A program made the translations under genes and the position numbers. From Bog-473 sp963817735 (lineage in GTDB: Bacteria; Actinomycetota; Acidimicrobiia; Acidimicrobiales; RAAP-2), in assembly GCA_963817735.1 (NCBI GenBank), contig CAWFPP010000004.1, positions 62,001-126,000 on the forward strand: a stretch of DNA of 64,000 bases. Reading direction: 5' to 3'. Below are positions 55,034 to 62,239 of the stretch, piece by piece. Below the pieces are notes generated by a model. It was given only the letters and a program-made list of their open reading frames with translations, had not been told where the DNA came from and did not search any database. The stretch's first letter is position 1; each line of letters opens with the position of its first letter.

Positions 55034-56116
55034 CTAGGCGGGAGCGCCTGCGAGTCCGCCGATGCCGAGCGACCCGTCGCCTCCGCCAACCCGCTGACTG
55101 GGAACGCCCGCCTGCTCCTCCGGCGGATCTTCGCCGGCCGAGGGCGACGGCGAAGGCGGCGGATCGTCGAGAAAATCGGCCGTGGGCACGAAGAACAACG
55201 AGCCCGTGACGGCGGTGGAGAAGTCGAGGATCCTGTCGTAGTTCCCGGGCGGATCCCCGAGGAACATGTGTTGGAGCATCAGCTCGGTGACGGAGGGGGT
55301 CGCGGCGTACCCGATGAAATAGGTGCCGAATTCACCGGCTCCCAATGTCCCGAAGGGCATGTTCTCCCGCAGGATCTGCCGCTGCGTGCCGTCGGGCTCG
55401 ACGATGGTGTTGAGCGCCACGTGCGAGTTCGACGGCTTCACCTCATCGTCCATCTCCACGTTGGAGAGCTTGGCCCGCCCGATCACGCGCTCTTGTTCCT
55501 CGACGGTCAGCGCGTCCCAGGCAGCCATGTCGTGCAGGTACTTCTGCACGATCACGTAGCTCCCACCGGCGAAGGCCGGATCCTCGGCGCCGATGGTCAC
55601 CGCGACCTCTGCTGCTTGCCCAGTCGGGTTCTCCGTCCCATCGACGAAGCCGAGCAGATCCCGCTCGTCGAAGTACCTGAACCCGTGGACCTCATCCACC
55701 ACTGTCGCGGCACCGGCCAGCCGTCCGACGACCAGCGACGCCAGCTCCCAACAGAGGTCCATGGTGGCTGACCGGATGTGGAACAAGAGGTCGCCCGGCG
55801 TGGCCACCGCTCGGTGCCGATCGCCGTCGAGGACCTTGAAGGGGTGCAGCTCGACGGGTCGCGGACCGGAGAAAAGGCGGCCCCACGCGGCCGATCCCAC
55901 ACCCGCCACCACGGCCAACCCGGCGTCGGGCGAACGGAAAGACACCGTGCGTCCGAGTCCGGACAGGTCGGCCAAAAGGTCGCGGACGACCGGCTCACCG
56001 CCGTCGTCGATGGTGAGGACGAGGATCACCGCACTGGCCGTGAGCGGGGTGAGCACCGGTTGCGCCACGGGCGGCGGCCCCTCAACCGCCTCGGAACTCT
56101 GCGCGACCTTCGCCAT
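55034..56116 (-). CDS. Dye-decolorising peroxidase with a C-terminal encapsulin-targeting-like tail
   Basis: Heme peroxidase of about 360 residues. LLGFVDGTENPTGQAAEVAV (the GXXDG distal loop), YVIVQKYLHDMAAWDALTVE, RAKLSNVEMDDEVKPSNSHV with the proximal His, QILRENMPFGTLGAGEFGTY (distal Arg) and LMLQHMFLGDPPGNYDRILD (Dyp signature) are complete. After residue about 315 a Pro/Glu/Gly-rich linker ends in GDGSLGIGGLAGAPA. The SLxIG(S/G)L element is the shape of cargo-loading peptides of DyP enzymes packaged in encapsulin shells. No encapsulin gene is adjacent or elsewhere in the window. Confidence 0.88.
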   Translation of the reverse strand: MAKVAQSSEAVEGPPPVAQPVLTPLTASAVILVLTIDDGGEPVVRDLLADLSGLGRTVSFRSPDAGLAVVAGVGSAAWGRLFSGPRPVELHPFKVLDGDRHRAVATPGDLLFHIRSATMDLCWELASLVVGRLAGAATVVDEVHGFRYFDERDLLGFVDGTENPTGQAAEVAVTIGAEDPAFAGGSYVIVQKYLHDMAAWDALTVEEQERVIGRAKLSNVEMDDEVKPSNSHVALNTIVEPDGTQRQILRENMPFGTLGAGEFGTYFIGYAATPSVTELMLQHMFLGDPPGNYDRILDFSTAVTGSLFFVPTADFLDDPPPSPSPSAGEDPPEEQAGVPSQRVGGGDGSLGIGGLAGAPA

Positions 56117-56212
56117 AGACGTGCTACTCAGCTTTCTCTCCGGGCGTTCCTCAAAGCCGTCGAGGCCAGAGCGGCTCAGTCGTCGGGCCCCCGGCGAGCG
56201 TAGCTGTCCCGT

Positions 56213-56953
56213 CTATGGGCAGGCCCCGAAGGGGTCGATGACGGCGTACGACGTGCCGAACTTCTGCTGCTCCGTGGAGAGTTGGCCCGTCAGGTACCAG
56301 GAGTTGGACGACTCGTTCATGTAGGCCTGCGGGCACGGATCGGCGATGGCGATCGTCGGTCCGTTCGCGCAGGCATCCGGGTACTGGGGCGTGGGGTGCA
56401 GACAGGTCATGGCCTCGTGCCCCTCGGCGTAGCCGGGGCAGTCCAAGGCAAAGCCGGGAGCGGCGTAAGCCTCGAGGTACGCCAGTGCAGCGGTACAACC
56501 CCAGACGGTGGCCTGGCCGTACGCAGGAATCGGCGCGGCAACGGGGGCCGGCGGCGGAGCGGCAGCAGCAGGTGGAGCCGCCGGTGTCGTGACGGGAGCG
56601 GCCGCCAGGACCGCAGGCGGTGCGGTTGTCGGGGTCGTTGTCGGCGTAGTCGTCGAGGTCGTGGTCGTCGTGCTGGTCGTCGAGGAGGTCGTGCTGGTCG
56701 TGCTCGTCGTGCTCGTCGAGGAGGTCGTGCTGGTCGTCGTCGTGGTTGGCACCTGCACGAGCGAGGCCGACGCCAGTCGTGCCATGCCCGGAGGAGAGAC
56801 CGCAGCCTGCGCGCCGAGGGTGCCGCCTGTCGCAAAGATTGTCACCGACACCAACCCGAGCATCCACATCCAACGACGCGGACTCCAGCGCGGGTGAGGC
56901 GCTTCGGGGTCTGAGCCGGGTCCTGCGCTCCGAGGGTTCTCGAAGAGGGGCAC
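56213..56953 (-). CDS. Exported protein with a long Thr/Ser-rich linker
   Basis: 246 residues. Basic N-terminus, then a hydrophobic segment (WMLGLVSVTIFATGGTLGAQ) as signal or anchor, then a run of Thr and Ser (about 45 residues), a Pro/Ala-rich stretch, and a C-terminal Cys-containing domain of about 100 residues: YGQATVWGCTAALAYLEAYA, FALDCPGYAEGHEAMTCLHP, DACANGPTIAIADPCPQAYM, NESSNSWYLTGQLSTE and VIDPFGACP. Six Cys suggest disulfides outside the cell. Thr-rich linkers in actinobacteria are often O-mannosylated (family knowledge). No known domain recognised. Confidence 0.7.
   Translation of the reverse strand: MPLFENPRSAGPGSDPEAPHPRWSPRRWMWMLGLVSVTIFATGGTLGAQAAVSPPGMARLASASLVQVPTTTTTSTTSSTSTTSTTSTTSSTTSTTTTTSTTTPTTTPTTAPPAVLAAAPVTTPAAPPAAAAPPPAPVAAPIPAYGQATVWGCTAALAYLEAYAAPGFALDCPGYAEGHEAMTCLHPTPQYPDACANGPTIAIADPCPQAYMNESSNSWYLTGQLSTEQQKFGTSYAVIDPFGACP
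56636..56755 (+). repeat. Imperfect GTC/GTG-rich trinucleotide repeat coding for the Thr/Ser linker
   Basis: About 120 bp of GTC, GTG and GAG triplets on the plus strand (ACC/ACG/TCC codons on the coding strand), including near-identical copies of a unit around GAGGAGGTCGTGCTGGTCGT. Expansions and contractions would keep the frame. Confidence 0.8.
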
Positions 56954-57057
56954 ATGTGACTTTCGGCCCGAGTCGAAAGACCCTTAAGCGGATCACTGCA
57001 GGACAACGGCGGTTGGGCGACGACGTATCGCCAACTCAATGGCGGGAGATCGCCTGG

Positions 57058-58680
57058 TCAGATGCCCTGACCGGCGGCGACGGCCGCCTCCCGAGCGTGA
57101 TAGCTCGACCTGGTCAACGGCGACGCCTCGACGTGGGCCACGCCGAGTGCTGAGCCGGCCTCACGCAGGCGGTCGAACTCATCGGGCGTCCAGTAGCGGG
57201 AAACCGGGAGGTGATCCCGGCTGGGCCGCAGGTACTGCCCGATCGTGACGATGGAGACGCCCACGCCGTGTAGGTCGGCCATGGTGGCCACGACCTCGTC
57301 CTCACGTTCACCGAGCCCGACCATGAGGCCCGACTTGGTGACGAGGCCCGCCTGTCCCGCTCGAGCGAGCACGGCCAGGCTGCGGGCATAGCCCGCGGAG
57401 GGTCGCACTGCCCGTTGCAATCGCGCCACCGTCTCGATGTTGTGGTTCAGGACGTCAGGGCGGGCCTCGAAGATGGTGTCCAGCGCTGCCGCGTCGCCCC
57501 GGCAGTCCGAGATCAGAACCTCGACTGTCGTGCCGGGGGTGCGAGCGCGGACGGCCCTGATGGTCTCGGCCATGGCGCCAGCGCCACCGTCGGGCAGATC
57601 GTCGCGGGCGACGCAGGTGACGACGGCATGGCCCAGTCGCATCCGCTCGACGGCCCGGGCCACCCGTTCCGGCTCATCGGGCGACAGCGGGAGAGGGTGG
57701 CGGGTGTCCACCTGGCAGAACCCGCACGCCCGCGTGCAGCGCTCGCCGTTGATCATGAAGGTCGCCGTGCCGTCGGCCCAGCACTCGTAGATATTCGGGC
57801 AACCCGCCTCCTCGCACACGGTGACGAGCCCGAGGTCGTGGATGGTCGACCCGAGCTGGCGGTAGTCCTTGCCGATCCGCACGGGCACCCGCAAGAAGTC
57901 CGGTTTGCGCTGTCCGATGTCGAGGGCTGCCTCGGGTGCCACCCCAGCCTGACGAAGGCGGCGCAGGAGCGGGCGCTCGACCATCGCCGGCACTCCCCGT
58001 GCCTCAGCAGGTCCGCGGACCACGTCGGCGCGCTCGACATCTCCCGTGCCGAACACCTCCGTGGCGCGCGCCACGAAGGCGTCCACCACCTCCGCCAACG
58101 GCACGTCGATGCCCTCGGCACGCAGTGACGTCACATCGCGATCCGCAATGCCGCAGGGCACGATGTGGCCGAACATGGCCAGGTCAGTGGTCACGTTGAG
58201 CGCAACACCGTGGAGCGTGCGCCGGCGCCCGGCCCCGACCCGCAGTGTGCGCACGCCGATGGCGGCGATCTTGCGGGCACCGGGGCTCCCGGCGTGCAGC
58301 CACACGCCTGGATACTCGTCCTCGGTACTCGCCCCGCTCAGGCCGAGATCGGCCAGCGTGGCGATGACGACCTGCTCCAGCCGGTGGACGTGAGCGGGAC
58401 CCGAGGCCGGGTCGTCGGGCACGGTGATGATCGGATAGGCCACCAGCTGGCCGGGGCCGTGGTAGGTCACGTCTCCCCCGCGGTCGGTGCGCTCCAGCAC
58501 GGCACCGACGGCCACGGGGTCGACCAGCACGTGGCGCTCGTCGGCGTGCGCCCCCAACGTGTACGTGTGGGGATGCTGCAAGACCAGCAGGTAGTCGTCG
58601 GTCACCTCGGCAGCCAGGGCGTGCTGGAGCGCAGAGGCCTCGTGATAGGGAACCGTCCCGAGGGAGCGAACGCGCAACAC
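57058..58680 (-). CDS. Fused octanoyltransferase-lipoyl synthase (LipB-LipA)
   Basis: One open frame from GTG 58680, about 540 residues, joins two enzymes of lipoate assembly. LipB part (about 1-225): LGTVPYHEASALQHALAAEV, LLVLQHPHTYTLGAHADERH, RTDRGGDVTYHGPGQLVAYP, and GARKIAAIGVRTLRV with the conserved Lys. LipA part (from about 240): VCEEAGCPNIYEC (auxiliary-cluster cysteines), GERCTRACGFCQVDTRHPLP (radical-SAM CxxxCxxC), VTKSGLMVGLGEREDEVVAT and the C-terminal TRSSYHA (the R-S-S-Y serine ligand). No stop lies between. An internal ATG at 57984 preceded by GGGGAG could also make LipA alone. It follows the E2 stop by 10 bp. Confidence 0.88.
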   Translation of the reverse strand: MLRVRSLGTVPYHEASALQHALAAEVTDDYLLVLQHPHTYTLGAHADERHVLVDPVAVGAVLERTDRGGDVTYHGPGQLVAYPIITVPDDPASGPAHVHRLEQVVIATLADLGLSGASTEDEYPGVWLHAGSPGARKIAAIGVRTLRVGAGRRRTLHGVALNVTTDLAMFGHIVPCGIADRDVTSLRAEGIDVPLAEVVDAFVARATEVFGTGDVERADVVRGPAEARGVPAMVERPLLRRLRQAGVAPEAALDIGQRKPDFLRVPVRIGKDYRQLGSTIHDLGLVTVCEEAGCPNIYECWADGTATFMINGERCTRACGFCQVDTRHPLPLSPDEPERVARAVERMRLGHAVVTCVARDDLPDGGAGAMAETIRAVRARTPGTTVEVLISDCRGDAAALDTIFEARPDVLNHNIETVARLQRAVRPSAGYARSLAVLARAGQAGLVTKSGLMVGLGEREDEVVATMADLHGVGVSIVTIGQYLRPSRDHLPVSRYWTPDEFDRLREAGSALGVAHVEASPLTRSSYHAREAAVAAGQGI

Positions 58681-58690
58681 CGGCGCGGCC

Positions 58691-60145
58691 TTAGAGCTCC
58701 GCGGCCCAGTCGCGGCTACCCAGGAGGTCTGCCACCTTGCGCAGGAAAAGCGACACGTACGCACCGTCGACAGCCCGATGATCCCAACTGACGCCGAGGA
58801 TGCCGGTCGAGTGGATGGCGATCGACTCGGACCCGTCGGGCTGCGTCACCACCACCGGCCGGCGCGCGATGCCGTCGGTGGCCAGGATCGCCACCTGCGG
58901 CTGGTTGATGATCGGGACGGTGAAGTAGGTCCCGAAGGGCCCGTCGTTCGTGATGGAGAACGTCCCGCCCGCGATGTCGTCCGCGTTGAGCTGACGGCCC
59001 CGGGCCCGCTCCGCCAGATCCCGGATGCGCCGGGCGACCCCACGCAACGTGACTTCTTCGGCGCGATGGATGACCGGCACGATCAGTCCCTCATGCGAGA
59101 GGTCGACGGCAATGCCGAGGTTGACCTCGGCGTGGACGAGCAGCGAGTCGTCGACCACCGACGCGTTGAGCAACGGGAAGTCGCGCAAGGCCTCCACGGC
59201 GGCCCGAGCGACGAAGGGGAGATAGGTCAGCGCGAAACCTTCCTCGGCCTTGAACCGCTCGCCCCAGGCCTTGCGCACCCGCTCGACGCTTTCGAAATCG
59301 ACCTCGTTGGCGATGAAGGCGTGGGGTGAGGTGGCCTTGGATCGCACCATGTGCTCGGCTGTCCGGCGCCGCATGTTGGAGAACGGCACGACCTGGTCGC
59401 CGGCGGCCCGGAACGAGGCCATCGACATCGGGGGTGCCTGCGGCGCCCGTGCCACGGGTGCTGCCGGCGCGGCCTGGACGACCGGGGGCGGCGGCGGAGC
59501 ACTCGGGGTCGGGGTCGCCGCCGTCGGGGTCGGTGCGGTCGGTGCGGCCGCTCGACGTGCCTCGACCGCACGCTGCGCGTCGTCCCGGGTGATGCGCCCG
59601 CCCGAGCCGGTGCCCGTCACCTCCGTCTCGCTGATCCCGTTCTCGGCCAGCAGCTTGCGCACCATGGGTGACAGCAGGCCAGAGCCGTTGCCGTCCCCGT
59701 TGCCGTCCACCGCGGGCGCGGGTGTCGGGGCCGCTTGGGGCGGTGCCGCTGACGGTGACGCTGGTGGCGCTGAGGGAGCGGGGGGAGCGGGTGGTGCTGG
59801 TGTCGGCGCTGCCGCGGCAGCGGCTGTCGCGGCAGGTGCCGCAGGAATCGGTGCGTCGGGCGCCGGCGCAGCCGGCTCGGCCGCCACCGTGGTGGACGGA
59901 GCCGACCCGGCGCCGTCACCGATCACGGCCAGCTTCACACCGACCTCGACCGTCTCGCCTTCGGGGACGAGGATCTCGCTCAGCACGCCCGCTGCCGGCG
60001 ACGGCACCTCGGAGTCGACCTTGTCGGTGGAGACCTCGAAGAGCGGCTCGTCCCTCTCCACCGCGTCGCCGACGGCCTTCATCCAGCGGGTGATCGTCCC
60101 TTCGGTCACCGTCTCGCCGAGTTGCGGCATCATCACGTCAGCCAA
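58691..60145 (-). CDS. 2-oxoacid dehydrogenase complex E2 (dihydrolipoyl acyltransferase)
   Basis: 484 residues, intact. One lipoyl domain (MADVMMPQLGETVTEGTITR, FEVSTDKVDSEVPSPAAGVL, lipoyl Lys in TDKVD), an Ala/Pro-rich linker, a peripheral-subunit domain (LSPMVRKLLAENGISETEVT, GSGGRITRDDA), another Pro/Ala linker and the catalytic domain (VPFSNMRRRTAEHMVRSKAT, TFSITNDGPFGTYFTVPIIN, SWDHRAVDGAYVSLFL with the catalytic H-R-A-V-D-G). Whether it serves pyruvate or 2-oxoglutarate is not decided by sequence here; divergent aceE suggests the former. Start overlaps lpd by 8 bp. Confidence 0.88.
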   Translation of the reverse strand: MADVMMPQLGETVTEGTITRWMKAVGDAVERDEPLFEVSTDKVDSEVPSPAAGVLSEILVPEGETVEVGVKLAVIGDGAGSAPSTTVAAEPAAPAPDAPIPAAPAATAAAAAAPTPAPPAPPAPSAPPASPSAAPPQAAPTPAPAVDGNGDGNGSGLLSPMVRKLLAENGISETEVTGTGSGGRITRDDAQRAVEARRAAAPTAPTPTAATPTPSAPPPPPVVQAAPAAPVARAPQAPPMSMASFRAAGDQVVPFSNMRRRTAEHMVRSKATSPHAFIANEVDFESVERVRKAWGERFKAEEGFALTYLPFVARAAVEALRDFPLLNASVVDDSLLVHAEVNLGIAVDLSHEGLIVPVIHRAEEVTLRGVARRIRDLAERARGRQLNADDIAGGTFSITNDGPFGTYFTVPIINQPQVAILATDGIARRPVVVTQPDGSESIAIHSTGILGVSWDHRAVDGAYVSLFLRKVADLLGSRDWAAEL

Positions 60146-61553
60146 CGTGCAGTCCCCTTCCGCTCAACGCGAGCATGGTCTCTCCGAATGTCTCGGACAA
60201 TGACGGGTGCGGCTGAATGAAGTGCGCGACCTCGTCGGGCCACGCCTCCCAGTTGACGGCCAGATAACCGGCCCCGAGCTGCTCGGTCACCCAGGGCCCA
60301 CAGAGGTGCACGCCCAGGATTCGTCCCGCCGTCCCGTCGGCCAGCTTCTCGGCGATGACCTTCACGACACCCTCGGTGTCGCCGATGATCTGCGCCCGGC
60401 TGTTCCCGCCATACGGGTCCTTCTTGGTCACGATCGGAATACCGGCCTCCTTGGCCTGCGCCTCGGTCATGCCGCAGAAGGCCACCTCGGGGCGGCAGTA
60501 GATGGCCCACGGAACCTTCGCGTTGTCCACCGGCACGATCGGCTCACCCAACATGGTCTTCACGGCGACGATGGCCTCGGCGAACCCGACGTGGGCCAGC
60601 TGAGGGGTGCCGTCCACGATGTCACCCACGGCGTACACGCCATCGACGCCCGTGCGCTGGTACTCGTCGGTCGCCACGAAGCCGCGCCGGTCCATCTCGA
60701 CGCCGACCCCGTCGGCCACCAACCCTTCGGTACGGGGGCGCCGGCCCACCGACACCACGACCGCGTTCGCATCGAACGTCAGGTCCCCCGCCTTCACCGT
60801 CGTCATGGTCCCGTCCGCCGACGGCGTGTGTCCCTCGACATTCACGCCCGTCACGATGTCGATGCCCCGCTTCTTGAAGGACCGGACCAGGAGCCGGGTG
60901 ATGTCGTCGTCGCATCCGGGGAGGATCGTGTCGAGCGCTTCGAGGATCGTCACCTTGGAGCCCATGTCGGACAGGAGCGAAGCGAACTCGCACCCGACGA
61001 CGCCGCCGCCGATGACGACGGCCGAGGCCGGGAGCTCCCTGAGGTCGAGGAACTCGTCCGACGTCATGATCAGGCGCCCGTCGATCTCGAAGCCGGGCAG
61101 GAGGAACGGTACCGATCCGGCCGCCAGGACGACGTTCCGGCCGACAATGACGCGGCCGGCATCCTCACCGTCGAGCACTTCGACCCGGTGGTCCGCCTTG
61201 AGGGTGCCCGTGCCGGTCAACGTGGTGACCTTGCGGCCCTTGAGCAGCCCGGCCAGGCCCTTGAACAGCTTGCCCACGACTTCGTTCTTGCGGTCCTGGC
61301 TCACCGAGAAATCAACAGAGATACCCGAGGTGTCGATGCCGAATTCCTTGGAGCCCTCGACCGCCCGGTACACGGAGGCCGTCTCGAGGAACTCCTTGGC
61401 CGGAATACAGCCGCGGTGCAGACAGGTGCCGCCCACCTTGTCGCGCTCCACGATGGCGACGGAGAGGCCCGCTGCGGCGCCGTAGAGCGCAGTGGCGTAG
61501 CCGCCGGGACCACCGCCGATCACGACGATGTCGAACTCGTCCTCGCCTGCCAT
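60138..61553 (-). CDS. lpd: Dihydrolipoyl dehydrogenase (E3)
   Basis: 471 residues from ATG 61553, intact. FDIVVIGGGPGGYATALYGA (FAD), KVGGTCLHRGCIPAKEFLET with the redox-active Cys pair, SAVVIGGGVVGCEFASLLSD (NAD), GVYAVGDIVDGTPQLAHVGF and WEAWPDEVAHFIQPHPSLSE with the His-Glu pair of the partner subunit. The 3' end overlaps the E2 gene. It reoxidises dihydrolipoyl E2 of the complex encoded alongside. Confidence 0.93.
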   Translation of the reverse strand: MAGEDEFDIVVIGGGPGGYATALYGAAAGLSVAIVERDKVGGTCLHRGCIPAKEFLETASVYRAVEGSKEFGIDTSGISVDFSVSQDRKNEVVGKLFKGLAGLLKGRKVTTLTGTGTLKADHRVEVLDGEDAGRVIVGRNVVLAAGSVPFLLPGFEIDGRLIMTSDEFLDLRELPASAVVIGGGVVGCEFASLLSDMGSKVTILEALDTILPGCDDDITRLLVRSFKKRGIDIVTGVNVEGHTPSADGTMTTVKAGDLTFDANAVVVSVGRRPRTEGLVADGVGVEMDRRGFVATDEYQRTGVDGVYAVGDIVDGTPQLAHVGFAEAIVAVKTMLGEPIVPVDNAKVPWAIYCRPEVAFCGMTEAQAKEAGIPIVTKKDPYGGNSRAQIIGDTEGVVKVIAEKLADGTAGRILGVHLCGPWVTEQLGAGYLAVNWEAWPDEVAHFIQPHPSLSETFGETMLALSGRGLHVG

Positions 61554-61707
61554 CGCCTTCCTCTCCCTGTGCTCACGACGTCCGTCCGGTGCGCTCGGCC
61601 TCCCCGGAACCACCCGATCGCACTGGCGAGAGTCCTCTCCATGCCCTGCGCGTGACCCTTGCAGCCTACCGGTCGGACCGTACTCCCAGGTCCGGCCGCG
61701 GCACTAT

Positions 61708-62172
61708 TCAGCCGCTCGTCCCGCTCCCCAGATCGGCCGCCTGTGTGGCCAACTCGTCGACCCTGTCGTTCCAGCGGTCACCGGAGTGGCCCTTCACCCA
61801 ACGCCAGCTGACGGGGGCCTCGGACGCCACCGCCAACTCGATCAGCGGCTCCCACAGGTCGCGGTTGGCCACCGGCTTGTTCTGTGAGTTCTTCCAGTTG
61901 CGCCGCTGCCAGCCGCGCCACCAGCCGTCCGTGAAGCACTTGACCACGTAGGTCGAGTCGCTCACCACCTCCACGCCGTCGGGCGCGTCCGGCGTCAAGG
62001 AGCGCAGAGCCTCGAGCGCGGCGGTGATCTCCATGCGCTGGTTGGTGGTGTGGTCCTCGGCGCCGCTGGCGTAGGCGCCGTCGGGCACGGCCCAGGCCCA
62101 CCCGCCCCGTCCGGGATTGTTCCGGCACGCGCCGTCCGTGTACACGACGATCGGGCCGCTCTGAGATGACAT
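61708..62172 (-). CDS. rnhA: Ribonuclease HI
   Basis: 154 residues from ATG 62172: PIVVYTDGACRNNPGRGGWA (first catalytic Asp), HTTNQRMEITAALEALRSLT (Glu), VEVVSDSTYVVKCFTDGWWR (Asp), NWKNSQNKPVANRDLWEPLI and WVKGHSGDRWNDRVDELATQ (His loop and last Asp). Complete. Degrades RNA of RNA-DNA hybrids. The longer upstream extension in the same frame has no family similarity. It is divergent from aceE, 67 bp apart. Confidence 0.95.
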   Translation of the reverse strand: MSSQSGPIVVYTDGACRNNPGRGGWAWAVPDGAYASGAEDHTTNQRMEITAALEALRSLTPDAPDGVEVVSDSTYVVKCFTDGWWRGWQRRNWKNSQNKPVANRDLWEPLIELAVASEAPVSWRWVKGHSGDRWNDRVDELATQAADLGSGTSG

Positions 62173-62239
62173 GGCACAAATGTGACACACCCGACGAAGG
62201 TGGTCGTGGCTGTCCCCCGCCTGCCGGTACCGTGGGGAA

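Noticed and set aside
55034..57057. An encapsulin shell gene beside the DyP gene
   Set aside because: The neighbouring frames encode an acyl-CoA dehydrogenase and a Thr-rich exported protein; no HK97-like sequence is present.
57061..57090. A terminator-like GC hairpin (GGCGGCGACGGCCGCC) at the lipBA end
   Set aside because: It lies within the coding sequence of the fusion and has no T tract in the minus-strand direction.
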